In this document: positions 1 to 11,236 of the stretch, piece by piece
Position numbering within the stretch: position 1 is the first letter of the stretch
Layout of the letters: every line of letters begins with the position of its first letter
Source of the DNA: Norana najaformis
Lineage: Eukaryota; Annelida; Clitellata; Crassiclitellata; Hormogastridae
Direction: 5' to 3'
Assembly (NCBI GenBank): GCA_964023275.1
Contig: OZ029929.1
Span: 9,003,937 to 9,067,936 of the forward strand
Length of the DNA stretch: 64,000 bases
Translations under genes and position numbers: made by a program
Notes under the pieces: model-generated
The model's database searches: none
Told to the model about the DNA's origin: nothing
The model's input: the letters and a program-made list of their open reading frames with translations, nothing else

Positions 1-949
1 GCCTTCAGTGCAAACTCTATGCATTTCCGCTGAAAATAATGAAGTCCATTAAAGCACAATCTACTTCCTAACTCAAATTTTGTCAATTTCAGTAACTGAA
101 ACATTCCTCAAAACTAACAGAAACTGTATATTCTGTAAATTTCAACTTCAGTAACTGAAACATTCCTCAAAAACTAACAGAAACTGTATATTCTGTCAAT
201 TTCAATTTCTGTAAATGAAACATTCCTCAAAACTAACAGGTTCATTTTATTTTTCAAGCTGCTGTTAAGATTTATCAAATTAAATATGTTACACTTGTTA
301 ATTTTCCACCATCAGTATATCAAACATTTAAAATTTCTCATTTTGTTGTTAAAAACTGAAGCTTGCCAAAGTTCCATTTTTTGCAAAAGCCATTTTTGCC
401 ATACCAGAGTCCTTTGTCACAATTGTGTTACGATCCACCTGCTTTCTGTCCTGTTTGATCCTACCAAATCCAATTTTTGCCACTGCAGAACTGAAAACTG
501 AACTTTCAGTTTTCCAGTCAGGGACTTTGGGGGTGGGGGGGGCGCTTAACTGTCAAATCTGGATACTGGAGAAGGATTCGTCAATGGATGATCACTCAGC
601 TGGGGTCTCCGTTTCTCCATGCCAATTTCACCAAGTTGTCACAATCCTCCATTTTCAACATTACTGATCACCCATGAAAGTCTCTGAATGTGCCTTCATC
701 TGTCCGTGGACTTCTGGATGCATCGCTCCAGTTGAACAGATGAGTTATTGCCCACAGAAGACCTTTATGGCCAAGCTAACAACGTTTGTCTAAGGGCAAA
801 CTATAAAGTCTAGCATGATGTAGCACACGTATTGAATGCTTCCAGAAGGCTCAGAAAAAGCACTACATAACTTTTTGGTCACTTTACGCTACTGAGCTTA
901 AAATGTCTTCTTCACATTACGTTACGCTGTATGTCATTCTTCTTCAAAC
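1..949. other. Intron 3' of the IIIS6 exon
   Basis: No coding exon of domain IV could be found here on the minus strand. The only structure seen is a three-copy tandem repeat (79-240). The rest looks like ordinary intron sequence. Confidence 0.6.
79..240. repeat. 59-60 bp tandem repeat, about 3 copies
   Basis: The phrase gaaacattcctcaaaactaa recurs at steps of 59 and 60 bp, with the intervening sequence (aaactgtatattctgt) also repeated. Copies differ by a few substitutions. It is intronic. Confidence 0.85.
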
Positions 950-1151
950 CTGGTTCTTGTCAAGTTCACAGTTCTTGTACTCCTGTTCTCCCTCGTTCTG
1001 AAAAGTAACGATGACAAATCCAACGAAGATGTTGACCATGAAGAAGGCAATGATGATGATGTAGATGAAGAAGAAGATGGCAATGCCCTGGCGATAGTTG
1101 TAGATTGGACCAACATTCTCCTGATGAGAGTCAATACTCCGATACATCAGA
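950..1151 (-). CDS. CaV1 exon: IIIS6 and start of III-IV linker
   Basis: One base then 67 codons. [20 protein letters not shown] leads into IIIS6 ([19 protein letters not shown]) and ends with the III-IV linker [13 protein letters not shown]. Acceptor ttgtttcag, donor CAG|gtttga. IIIS6 keeps the Tyr and Ile residues linked to dihydropyridine binding; the second Met of vertebrate MMN is Val, as I recall for protostome channels. This is the last exon inside the window; domain IV should lie to the left. Confidence 0.95.
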
Positions 1152-2658
1152 CTGAAACAATTAAAGCCCCAATGTAATCATCCAACATCATCATCATCAT
1201 CATCACCATCACCATCTTTGTTTTACTGATCCAAAAAATTGATAAATACACAAGGCAAGCATGAAGTAAACAAGTTTTTGGGGTACAAACATCAGACCCA
1301 GAAGGGAACAGAATACCACTTAATCAGGGCTGCCTATTAGCAAACAATGCAAGTGGAGACAAAGAACTTCAGAAAATATTTAATAAATCTTAACTAATAG
1401 AAATACCTCAACTAAAAGAAAAGAAATGGATTATATTTATGACTTACTAAGCAAGTAGTAAGTAAGCAGATGTAAAATGCCAATTTAAAAACAGCAAATG
1501 TTTTTGACACTGCCACACAGACCATAAAAACACAAGCTGCTGACTGCCCACAACGTGCCTCCCATCCAGTATTTGGGGTGTGGCCGCTTGGGTTGATGCC
1601 CCGTCCCACGGGCCCAGTCACCAGCTCTGATGCACCGGCCAAGCCCACCCACAAGGCCGGTGCAAACACCGCTTGCCTCTCTGTATACTCCCACCTAGAT
1701 GGGGTGTGGCATTTCGAACGTTCATTTAGACAAGTCTTGCGTGAAGTACACCACATGGCAAAACGGCGCTGGCAACGAATAACTTCATCATCAATCATCA
1801 TCACCACCACAATCTTCATAGTAGTAATCACTATCACCAGCATCGCTGCTAAACACCAGATTTTCATAATAACGCTACCTTTGGGAGCCATGTCAATTAC
1901 CGCCAAATAACAAGATTTCGTTTTACTGAGGTTGTGCTCTAAATCTGGGTTTAATTTGGAAGCCGTGTCCCGTTCACGCTATATTAGAATTCAAATCATT
2001 ATGATGTATGGTATACAGAGCCTGTTGGGTAGTTATATCCTCACTATTGTATTTCTATTATTCTCATAGTGATAAGGTTGGTAATATTGTTACTATTATC
2101 ATTATCATTACAATTATCAGTATCAATTCATGACTCAAGTATTGTGATAACAGTGAGTATCCAAGTTAGATTAGCATAATCATTAATACTACAATATATA
2201 ACCATCATAATCACCATAATCATCATCACTGTAGAAGACAGACAGAGTGAAATATAAGTAATAAAAGAGGCAGAAGGTTAGATTTAAAGAAGCCGACCAT
2301 TGTTCCAAAGTTCTGTCAGTTCTCTTAGTTCAGGTCCAGACTCAAAATTCGCCCTTTGAAAGACTAGTTTTCTAACTTGTTTACTCAATCTACCCTCCCT
2401 TTGTACTCAACAACCTTTCGGACAACTCCAGTTGATGACAGTTATGGACAGCACTCACTCTGAAGCAGCCAATTACTGATACCTTGTATGTTATGGTCAT
2501 CGAACAACAGAAGTCTTTTTTTAGATTCTGGCTAGATTAGTTTATACAAAGAAACAAAGTGACTGTGACAGATAAAGACAGTTTTTGGATGACAGCTAGG
2601 CAGGCAGTAAGAAGCAGATTGTGAGTGAGACAAAATGATCGATAGGCAGACAACATAC
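1152..2658. other. Intron between domain III pore and IIIS6 exons
   Basis: It contains an (ATC)n run (1183-1218) and a GC-richer block (about 1545-1775) followed by an ATC-rich stretch, which looks like an inserted element but has no second copy in the window. No exon seen. Confidence 0.5.
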
Positions 2659-2805
2659 TTAGGCCAGCCTTCAAAAGTGGCAACTGTGAAGAGCGTCAGC
2701 ATGCCCTGAGAGACATCGTCAAAGTTGAAGTCGTTGTTTCGCCAAATTCTCTCTTCCACCACTGGCCGGTCAACATCTCCCGCACGATAGACAACAAACT
2801 GACCC
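2659..2805 (-). CDS. CaV1 exon: domain III pore loop
   Basis: Forty-eight codons with one base before and two after. It reads [20 protein letters not shown], then [19 protein letters not shown] and TVATFEGWP. The Glu of FEGW is the domain III selectivity-filter residue. NNDFNFDDV and GMLTLFTV resemble protostome CaV1. Acceptor ttgctgaag, donor AA|gtatgt. Confidence 0.95.
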
Positions 2806-2819
2806 CTTCAGCAACAAAA

Positions 2820-2945
2820 CATCATCATTGTCATTGTCACCATCACCATCATCATAACCACCACCACCACCAACACCATCATCATCACCATCACCATCAT
2901 CATCACCACCACCATCATCATCAACATCACCACCTTCATCACTAA
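2820..2945. repeat. Imperfect ATC/ACC trinucleotide repeat
   Basis: A run of cat, cac and cca triplets lies just upstream of the domain III pore exon acceptor. The reverse strand reads as a spurious Asp/Gly-rich peptide. Confidence 0.9.
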
Positions 2946-3480
2946 AGTACAAAGATCAGCATGACCATCACCACTGAATCAAAAACATCCTTGTCTAGAT
3001 CAGTTAGATTGTCATGCATGAAGCACTTTTGTGAGGTACTCAAAACTTGCTACATTCACTGTCTTGACACATACCCAGATACACTGCAATAATCCTTCCA
3101 GTCATCATCACCTTAATCATCATTCCTGTTACCAAGTTGTCATATGTAATAAATTAGTACATTCAGTCAACGTCAAAGAATTCTACTGCCATACAAATCA
3201 TACATAACTTCTATGGTACCAGCATTAAATGCACAGACCATGTATCAAAACCAAGCCGAAAGCCAGGTCAATTTCCAGCACATCCATGCGCTCTAACCCT
3301 ACGAGCAGTCCCAGCCAAGAAATGCAGAATTCTGTGGTCTTTATAAGCTTTACTTTGTCATGTAAGTCAGTAGAGAACTATGCCAGTCCAGGCTAAATGC
3401 ACAAATTCATGAATCAGCTGCTCTACATAAATGTTCCAGTACATTACGTTTTAGAAAACATAAGCCATGAAAGAGAAAAA

Positions 3481-3745
3481 TCGTAATCTTAAACTCGAGA
3501 TTTCTACAGCGCCCAATGAAAGCTAAGTCGCGGGAAACAGCTTATTCACATGCGCTCAGTCAAAACAAAATCGATAGGCAAGAAGGGTTTGGTTCCAGGT
3601 CGAGATCCAAAACTCAGGCAGGTAGGCAGTCAGACAGCTGTGGTGGATGGCGTTTGGAATTGGATCAGCGGGATGGATAAAGAGAAAAACAGGAAGAAAT
3701 TTTCAAATAAAGGCATGGCACCCATTCAAATGGCAGCAGTGGTGA
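3481..3745 (+). repeat. Repeat family D copy
   Basis: The shared core is tctacagcgcccaa, then agctaagtcgcgggaa, cagtcaaaacaaaatcgat and ggttccaggtc, ending with a tggtgtttgg-like 3' part. The 5' end starts with gtaatc. At least seven other copies occur in the window. No coding potential or clear tRNA head recognised; length about 200-250 bp suggests a SINE or MITE. Confidence 0.85.
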
Positions 3746-3875
3746 AGGATCTCACCCAAAAAATTCAGTGAAAAATGAGGTCATATGGTCGCTATAGCAA
3801 ACCGTTTACATTTATATTTAAACTTACTCTGGTTTTGTCAACACCAGTTTATGTACAAGGCATTAGTCAACTTAC

Positions 3876-3928
3876 TTGCACTCTACTTCTGTCATTTTTG
3901 AATGATCATTGCATTCGTGGAATGTTCC
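3876..3928 (-). CDS. CaV1 exon: domain III turret (53 nt)
   Basis: Seventeen codons plus two bases: GTFHECNDHSKMTEVEC. It matches the CaV1 pattern GKxYxCxDxSKxTExEC that follows LFK, including both turret Cys residues. Acceptor ttcaacag, donor AA|gtaagt. It was found by looking for the peptide missing between IIIS5 and the pore exon and is too short to show as an ORF. Confidence 0.93.
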
Positions 3929-4526
3929 CTGTTGAAAACACAAACGTAACATATTTTAACTCAAGACACCTCTCAATATGTCTGAACAGTGAAATTAATA
4001 ATCGATTAATGTTAGATAGAAATTTACTCAAGCGAAAAAGTAAAGCTAACATCATCTGAGCTAAACACAAAGTATCGAGGTTTGGAAAAATACTAGTTGC
4101 ATTATCAAAATATTACCCTTGCTTCATAAGTAAGTAAGAACATCAACTTACTTAATACTTTTTAAGTACTGTAAGTAACATCTGTGTTCATGAAGAAACT
4201 TTGCAAGGATGCTTTACAAATAATGATAGAAACAAAACTTATGAAAATTTCTTCCATAATCCAGATGGAAGCGGTTGACTGATTTATAAGAATGATGATA
4301 GCAATGATAGTTATGGCAATCATGAATTGTCGCTGGCGATAATTATTACTGACAGTACTAAATGAAAATGATGATAATGGTTTTTATGCATGGTCACTGA
4401 CGGCCTAGATTACTACACGTGTAGCATGATACATTGTAATTGTGATTGTAATTGACATTTATAAGGCACCACTTTAAGAATAGACTCGTCAGACACATCC
4501 TTTGCTGCACCGCGGAACTGACTTAC

Positions 4527-4634
4527 CTTAAACAACTGAACGCCTATGACGGCAAACATAAACTCCAAAAGAAACGTGACGAGCATTATGTTGTAGATAG
4601 TCTTCACAGCAACAATAACACACTGAACAACATG
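4527..4634 (-). CDS. CaV1 exon: IIIS5
   Basis: Thirty-six codons in phase 0. It begins [19 protein letters not shown] and ends in IIIS5, [16 protein letters not shown]. In vertebrate L-type channels this helix carries a Thr and a Gln needed for dihydropyridine binding (VTTLLQ). Here the Thr is kept (VTFLLE) but the Gln is Glu. Acceptor acttttag, donor AAG|gtaagt. A 47-bp minisatellite occupies most of the upstream intron. Confidence 0.95.
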
Positions 4635-4683
4635 CTAAAAGTAGAACACACAGAACTTTAAATAACATATTGAAAACAACGTT

Positions 4684-5010
4684 GTTGCATGTACCCTTAT
4701 CACATATTCTTTTGTCACATGCTCTTCTGTGTTACATGTTCCCTTGTCACATATTCCTTTGTCACATGCTCTTCGTTGTTGCATGTTCCCTTGTCACATA
4801 CTATTTTGTCACATGCTCTTCATTGTTGATGTTCCCTTATCACATATTCTTTTGTCATATGCTCTTCTGTGTTGCATGTTCCCTGGTCACATACTCTTTT
4901 GTCACATGTTCTTCTGTGTTGCATGTTCCCTTGTCAAATACTTTTTGTCACATGTTCTTCTGTGTTGCATGTTCCCTTGTCACATATTCCTTGTCACATG
5001 CTCTTCTGTT
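4684..5010. repeat. 47-bp minisatellite, about 7 copies
   Basis: The unit gttgcatgttcccttgtcac plus catattcttttgtcacatgc recurs every 47 bp (starts at 4684, 4731, 4778 and on). It fills most of the intron between the IIIS4 and IIIS5 exons, starting 50 bp from the IIIS5 acceptor. The open frames on the plus strand are a by-product. Confidence 0.92.
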
Positions 5011-5113
5011 GCCCAACCTTGCTGTATAGGTAGTATGTGTGAATTATATGGCTAAAAACTGCTTTACATTAAGAGCTCAAAATGAAGAAGAGCTTCAGTA
5101 TTTACCGAATAAG

Positions 5114-5137
5114 CTAAGTAAGTAAGTAAGTAAGTAA
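5114..5137. repeat. (TAAG)n microsatellite
   Basis: Six copies of taag/agta lie about 20 bp past the donor of the IIIS4 exon. The reverse complement (ACTT)n is the tail seen on LINE fragments elsewhere in the window, so this may be the end of a minus-strand insertion. Confidence 0.8.
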
Positions 5138-5155
5138 GGCTGGTTGAGAACTGAC

Positions 5156-5243
5156 CTTAAGGCCTTTGGCTCGGTTAATTGCTCGCAGGGGCCTCAAAAC
5201 TCGCAGCACTCGGAGGATCTTAACCACACTGATGGCTTCGTTA
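5156..5243 (-). CDS. CaV1 exon: IIIS4 voltage sensor
   Basis: One base then 29 codons: [24 protein letters not shown] and AKGLK. This is the near-invariant IIIS4 sensor of CaV channels, with positive residues every third position (K, R, R, R, R). Acceptor cttttccag, donor AAG|gtcagt. A (TAAG)n microsatellite lies 15-45 bp downstream of the donor. Confidence 0.96.
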
Positions 5244-6119
5244 CTGGAAAAGAAAAACACTTCATTATCATTATCGCAGGCATGTTATCCATGGCAGTAT
5301 TTGTAATTGGTAATTAGTAACTTCTAACGCACCTGTGTCTAATGCACAAGGCATCAACCGATGGCGACAAGGCAGTGAACAGTGCCATCTATTGCATGTG
5401 TCTTGAATGCTGTATGGGGACTTTGGCCAGAAGGGACAACATGCCAAATTAGCACAGATGCTCTGCACAGGATATGCTAGTTATTATTATTAATACTTGT
5501 GAGAAACAGCTACTAAAAATTAACTGTTAGTAAACTAAGTGTTGACCAACTTCAGGCTAGCGCTTAGATGGCATGTTAGGACTTGGTCTGCTTGTTTTGG
5601 CTGCCAAATACCGACCGCATGGCCACTGCTCAAATGTACTAAAACAAAAGTGTAATTGGATGTAAATTAAATGATTGACCTTACACATTGCATGCTGGTT
5701 GGCGACAGCGGTGTTTTGTATACAAATACAGATGGAAGGAAGGTTTCTACGAGAGACAGCGCAAGTAAAGGTTAGAGACTTGCAATGAGAAAGCAGTTTG
5801 TGCTCCCTGCACAGTAAGCATGAAGGTGTCAATATTTTTCTCAATCAAGTGAACAGGCGGCTAATATTTCAAAATCCTCTCAACGGACCAAAAGCAGTCC
5901 CTGCCTCTTTCCCAATCGACCAAGAAGAGAGTTGCAGTTGTGCTCTCAACCCGAATGACCACAGACAGAGACCAAAAGCCACTCTGCCTGAAGGGTTCCG
6001 CACAGCAGAAGCAAGCGTATGGCCGACGCTGTGCCTTGGATCAGATATCTGACCCCAACAGTTCAAGACCTTGCAACACTGACCAAGAAAGTAGCGAGGA
6101 ATTCCCTATGGGAATTTGA

Positions 6120-6190
6120 CCTTTCCAATGGATTATGATTTTGATTACGATTTTACTTGAAGCGACCATCAACTGATGCCTTGGGAAATA
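6120..6190 (+). repeat. Repeat family C 3' tail
   Basis: Contains cttgaagcgaccatcaactg followed by atgccttgggaaat. The same phrase occurs at 53560 (+), in altered form near 43772 (+), and inverted near 59850. Confidence 0.7.
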
Positions 6191-6718
6191 CCTAAAAGAG
6201 TCACATCACAATTACATGATCTATGTCGCATCCATGTAAGCGTGAATCAGAATAGAGGAACTTGAAAGATGATTGCAAGATGCCTGCAAGGATCTGTTGG
6301 GAAAATGGACTTATTTCATATCTAGGATATTGCCTTGCACATAACTGAGACGCTTTGTACACAAAACTGAATATTTGGCCAAGTGGTTGAAGTTTTCTTT
6401 CTTTGGTTTGTTAACATCCAATAAATTTTGAAATTGTAAGTGTTGAGCCTTGTTCTGGCCAACAGCAAATAGGAAATCCTATTATATTTGCTTACCATGT
6501 CCCTGGTGACTGCTGTGTCTTTTGTAAGTGCAACACAGTGCTTTAATCTGTAGCACACTTTGTCAGTAATCAAAAGAGATTGTTGGTTTGGGCATGCTGA
6601 GAAGACTATGTAATGACCTTGGACAATTAATTATTCATGCACCCTAGTCTCTGTCACAGTTTGGTAACGGCATAATCTAGGAAGTAAACAGCAAACAGTA
6701 AACAGTAGAGCGATGCAC

Positions 6719-6812
6719 TGGCTCTGAGTCCAGAACCTTAGGGTTTATCCACTGCTGGTTCAAGGGCCAAAGAGCAGGAAATGAGTGCCTCCCTACATTC
6801 CACATGGGATAT
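6719..6812 (+). repeat. SINE family B, 3' fragment
   Basis: The segment from gtccagaacc to ttccacatgggatat matches the 3' third of the fuller copy at 37040-37325 (ggatttgtccattgccggctc, then gagcgcctcc). No head is present. Confidence 0.75.
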
Positions 6813-7001
6813 TGGAGCTTCACTATAAAGGTCTTTTGTGATTACAACTTCTGTAAACACAACCTTTGTGAAAGATTTCTTTGGTTTGGTGGTTGACTTA
6901 GAAATGCATTTTCTAGAGTATGACTGAGTAAGTCTTTGGTACATTTGACAATTAAGATTGTGTTCTGCGACATGTGGCTATGAGTTATAGTCATGACTTA
7001 C

Positions 7002-7108
7002 TCAAGTCCAAAGGAGACAAGAGCGACAACAACGACGAGCAAATCTAGGAGATTGAATGCACTTCGACAGAAGGAATCCTTGTGCAGCACCAGCCCCAAT
7101 GAGATTAT
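7002..7108 (-). CDS. CaV1 exon: IIIS3
   Basis: Thirty-five codons plus two bases. It reads [20 protein letters not shown], then [15 protein letters not shown] (IIIS3). [19 protein letters not shown] matches CaV1 domain III. Acceptor gattgtag, donor GA|gtaagt. The split codon becomes Asp with the first base of the next exon. Confidence 0.94.
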
Positions 7109-8480
7109 CTACAATCATTAACAATCAATCACTCAATCAATTAAAATATGAATCAACGAATCAGTTAACCAATCAATTAATCAATCGGTTGGTGGCTATC
7201 TGATTGGTTGATTAACCAGCCAGTAAGCCAGACAGCACGTAGTCAGCATGCAAGCACTCCAGTCAGTAGGTCGCTGGCCTACATCGATAAGCGTGTGGGG
7301 CTGCTGGTTTGAACAGGCAAACCCCACTGCACTTTTGAACATGACTGCACCTTCACTTCTCATGGCACCCTCATGTAGTGGCGCTTCACCTTCTTTGGTT
7401 CAGCCAGTCTGACTGGTCTCTGGCTTTAGTTGACTTCCCACATGGTTCATTCAAGGGCTTCAACTTTACATTCTTTATACCACACACTAGAGTCATGTCC
7501 TTTCCTTTGGGGATTTCAGCTCACCAGTTTCCTGATGAGGCTTACTTAGGGTCCAACCTAGTTCATGAAAATAGTGTAATCGATTTTTCCAAAAAACTTG
7601 AATTCCATGGAAGATTCATGGAAGGTGCAAACAACCTACATTTGTCACAATTTTTTGTTGCATAACACAGCTGAAATGAAAGAGCCAAGGCAAAATGCAA
7701 TACAACAATATTATCAGTAATAAGATCACTCAGCCAACTGACTGCATCATCGGTTAGCACTCAGCATCAGTCACAGTTTCATAAATTATCAGCCACTCAG
7801 CAAAAAACAACAGTCTATTGCATAGCCTTGGAGTTTTTAGCAGTAAGGAGCTGATTAGCCAAGTTAGTGTCAGACAGAGACAGAATGTGAAAAAATGACA
7901 AGAAAACACCACGAAACACAAAAATCACTGCATTTCCCAACATTTCATGGCATTTCGCAGAATTCTGCCAATTACACCAAACACTCACAGTCACATAATC
8001 CATGTCACATCTGTGTGATAGTGAATCACGTTGGGCCTTAGGCATACTGGTATAGCCACGACTGAAATGTTTTGGGCCTGGTTAAACTTTTACGTGAAGC
8101 AAGGTTAGTTGCCTCAAAACTCGCTATTTCTACCTGGCTTTCAAACATTAAGACATCTAACTGCATTAGCACCTGGCAGCTAGCTAACCACATCTCTGGA
8201 CATTTCTGTGTGACATTTTTGTGATTTGTGCATGTTAAAAAAAATTTAAATTATAATAATACTAGAATAAGTTTTATCATGACTGTAATAAAATGAGATT
8301 GAATTATTGAATGCAAAACTTGCATATTGAATGCAAAACTTGCAACAAAAGACATGTTTGGATAATCTTCAGGATCAATGAACTAAATAAAAATTGAAGT
8401 GTAGTTTTAATAACATATACCTTTTATACAAAAAATTTATGTTTAATATTTAAACTTGATCACATAAATTTAAATCTTAC

Positions 8481-8540
8481 CTTTAGAGTGATTTCTAATG
8501 TAAAGACTGATGTAAAGAAGTAATCAAAGTACTTTAAAAC
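8481..8540 (-). CDS. CaV1 exon: IIIS2 (60 nt)
   Basis: Exactly 20 codons in phase 0: VLKYFDYFFTSVFTLEITLK. Flanked by gtttag acceptor and AAAG|gtaag donor. This short exon is the counterpart of the mutually exclusive exons 21/22 in vertebrate CACNA1C. I looked for a second IIIS2 copy in both neighbouring introns and saw none. It lies in very AT-rich intron sequence and is too short to stand out as an ORF. Confidence 0.94.
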
Positions 8541-8599
8541 CTAAACATTACAAAGAATATAACAATAGTATGAAGAAAGGAATCTAGATGCCGAACACA

Positions 8600-9340
8600 T
8601 TTACAGATACATAAATAAATTACCAACTATGTCAAAGGGCATAAGAAAAATGCATAGGTTAATGAATAAACCATTCAGTGAACAAATAATTAATAAACCA
8701 GAGTACAGAATCGAGTGCTAACCATTTAATGAATCAATGAATGAGTCAGCAACCAAATGAGCAAATGCTGCTATGAAAAGTAACGTAACATAAATCGTGA
8801 AACTTTCTCAGAGCCTTTCGCAGAATGAATTACAGAAACCGAGGAAACTTGCAAGTGAGTGGATTTGCTATGCACTTATGTCGTACGTGTATCAAGACAA
8901 TAAATATAGCACTTTGAAGAACATTCGAAAGCATTAGCATGTAAGTAAGCAAGAAAAAGAACATATCAGCAGCACTGAATGAAGAACAAAGTGGGCAAAA
9001 GACTTCATGAGCAAGCAAGTAAACAAACAAGCAAATGCTAACAAAAATGACAGGAATCAACAAAGCAGTAAGTCAGCATTGGACACAGTACCAGTAATTT
9101 TCTCAAACAGGAAGAAACTTATTTGACAAATGCAATAAATGAATGAACAAGCTACAAAACAAACTAATCAAGAATTAGAAATAATGAAAGAAAGGCAATC
9201 AATTTAATTCAATGCTTATAGAATAAACAAATAAATGAATACTTAATGAAACAATGATGAAATAAATAATGAATACATCAGTAAATGATGAAATAAATAA
9301 TGAATACATAATTGCAAACAATGATGAAATAAATACAGAC
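8600..9340. repeat. Degenerate AT-rich (AATG/AAT) repeat zone
   Basis: Many imperfect aatgaat, aaataaat and atgaaataaataatga units in the introns flanking IIIS1 and IIIS2. A clearer 40-50 bp repetition occurs at 9240-9330. No exon other than IIIS2 (8481-8540) was found. Confidence 0.7.
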
Positions 9341-9351
9341 ACACAACTCAC

Positions 9352-9481
9352 AAGATTCCGGAACGAGTAGGCATTAAGTGGGTCCTCTGCTGCAAGGACT
9401 GAGCTGCTGATGAGGATGCAGACGAGGATGAAGTTGCTCCAGTATGAATGGTTGCAAATTCGGTAACAGATGACACGAAAC
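9352..9481 (-). CDS. CaV1 exon: IIIS1
   Basis: One base then 43 codons. It begins FRVICYRICNHSYWSNFILV, continues through IIIS1 (CILISSSVLAAEDPL) and ends NAYSFRNL. LAAEDP is a diagnostic CaV1 phrase. Acceptor tttttgccag, donor CTT|gtgagt. The sequence CNHSYW is closer to protostome than to vertebrate channels as I recall them. Confidence 0.95.
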
Positions 9482-10273
9482 CTGGCAAAAAGGCAAAGTT
9501 TCACAATCGAGAGCTAACACCTAGTATCTTTGATACTCATCTGCAGAACCAAAAAAACCTAGGTCACAACCTAAGATGAAATTCAGGATTTTCCAAACAA
9601 ATAGCAGAAAACACAAGTAAACCAAGTGAAAAACAACGGTGAATGCTGCATATAACAGTATGAATAACGACCGACTGAATGTGGTCATCAGATGACATTG
9701 GAGAAGCCTTGTCTTAGCCAAGATTCAATAAAACCCAGTTCCACGTGTCCAGCACCTGGAATCCACTTCCAACAGGTATTCATACAAAAAGCACCGAAGA
9801 GGGATGCTTTTGAACGTCAATGAAAACAAGTTTACATAAAGCTTATGGAAAAAAGTGACTGAGGAACTCAAAGAGATCTGAACCCAAGACGTAACTAAGA
9901 AACTCTTTGAGGTCTTACTTATCTCAGACACCGTAATATTTCAAGTGCATTAGATTTGAGATCTTACTTCCTAAATCCACAATAGTAGTATCAATAACGA
10001 TATTATATAATTAAAAATTTTAAAGATAAGATGATGATGATGATAATGATGACGATGATTATAACGATGATAATGACAACAAGATGATAAGAACAACAAC
10101 GCTACAATCAACAATCATTCATCAGTTTAGTTAATCAGTTTAATCCATTCCCTTAGACACTATTGCCTACAGAAGTGATGTAATGACGACAACGACGACA
10201 ATGGTGGTGGTGGTGATGATGATGACGACAATGTAATAACAACAATCGCTTATGGTAAAGTAATCGCTGTTAC

Positions 10274-10436
10274 TTGTTTGTTGGGGAGAGGATGAAAAGC
10301 GAGCTGGCTGCGGGAATTGGTTTTGATTTGTTCGACATCTTGAGTTCAGAAATCCTCCTAGGACGTGCTCCAGACTTGACATCTTTATCGTCATCCTCAC
10401 GACCAGCACCTTCCTCTTCCTCAGTCTCATTTCCAT
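10274..10436 (-). CDS. CaV1 exon: end of II-III linker
   Basis: Fifty-three codons with two bases at each end. An acidic run (GNETEEEEGAGREDDDKDV) leads to a conserved CaV1 block, ARPRRISELKMSNKSKPIP, then AASSLFILSPTN just before IIIS1. The motif RPRRxSEL and PIPxAS are typical of L-type channels and separate this gene from CaV2 and CaV3. Acceptor ctccttccag, donor AA|gtaaca. Confidence 0.93.
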
Positions 10437-10526
10437 CTGGAAGGAGAAAATGGAGCAACAGAAATCCAATGAGAACAACATACCTGATACTATCTTACTA
10501 ATTCATTTGCTTTCACATTTGTGGGG

Positions 10527-10700
10527 CACAGTAGCTGACTGGTTTGAGCGCTAGACTGGTAACAAGGAAAGTACAAGTTCAAACTTTTCCTGAAGTTGTT
10601 ACCATGTAGGAACCTTGAGCATGTCCTGAACACACAACTGCTCAGTGCCACTGACTGATGCTTAGTCATCAGATGGTGGTGCTTATAAATGCAGAAATAA
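10527..10700 (+). mobile_element. SINE family A1 copy (tRNA-headed)
   Basis: The head has a pol III A-box-like agtagctgactggtt and a B-box-like gttcaaact. The body has gagcatgtcctgaac and the tail gatgcttagtcatcagatgg, ending taaatgcagaaa and an AAT run. Other A1 copies: 13785-13960, 24955-25130, 45393-45535. Confidence 0.8.
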
Positions 10701-10721
10701 TAATAATAATACTAATAATTA

Positions 10722-10905
10722 TTATTTTTGCATTTAGTACACGTGCAAGGCCAGTAATTTGAGGTGCAAAGCAACTGTGAGTGAAGGACTTGCTCAAGGT
10801 ACCTGCACAGTAACCATCTACAGGGAGGCTCGAACCCGTACTCTCCACGTTACAAGCACGGCACTATATCCAATCAGCTACCAGGATAGGCTACCATTCC
10901 TTCAT
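10722..10905 (-). mobile_element. SINE family A2 copy (tRNA-headed, inverted to its neighbour)
   Basis: On the minus strand it starts with a tRNA-like head (B-box region gggttcgagcc) and shares the body ccttgagcaagtccttcactc with family A1. The tail differs: it corresponds to plus-strand gcatttagtacacgtgcaag and gccagtaattt. Copies: 53787-53945 and 63235-63395. It sits tail to tail with an A1 copy 20 bp away. Confidence 0.8.
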
Positions 10906-11183
10906 TCATTCATTCACTCAGTTGTTCATCCATTCACTTTCTTCATCACAAAAATCACTACTTCACTTGCACTCAGCACTTCAGCACAGAGAACTACTGA
11001 AGCGCCTTGACAGCCATACTTAACAAGGCCTCCGAGGATTGGAGAAGACGATGCACGATTGGTCGGCTGAGTTGCACTTGGTTCAGGGTCATGCATAAAG
11101 CTTTCAGCTACATCAACTCCAGACAGCTTGGCAGAGGGCCCAGGACCAAACCCCATTGTGAACATGGCTACACTCAGAAAAGG

Positions 11184-11184
<1 letters not shown>

Positions 11185-11235
<51 letters not shown>
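11185..11235. repeat. (CAGA)n microsatellite
   Basis: About twelve uninterrupted cagacaga units. It creates spurious TDRQ and CLSV open frames on the two strands. Confidence 0.97.

Positions 11236-11236
<1 letters not shown>

Noticed and set aside
1..949. Domain IV S1 exon
   Set aside because: No minus-strand peptide resembling the CVEYALKAKP or IVS1 region; the domain must lie outside the window.
7109..9351. A second, mutually exclusive IIIS2 exon as in vertebrate CACNA1C
   Set aside because: No second match to the YFDYxFTSVFT pattern on the minus strand in either neighbouring intron.
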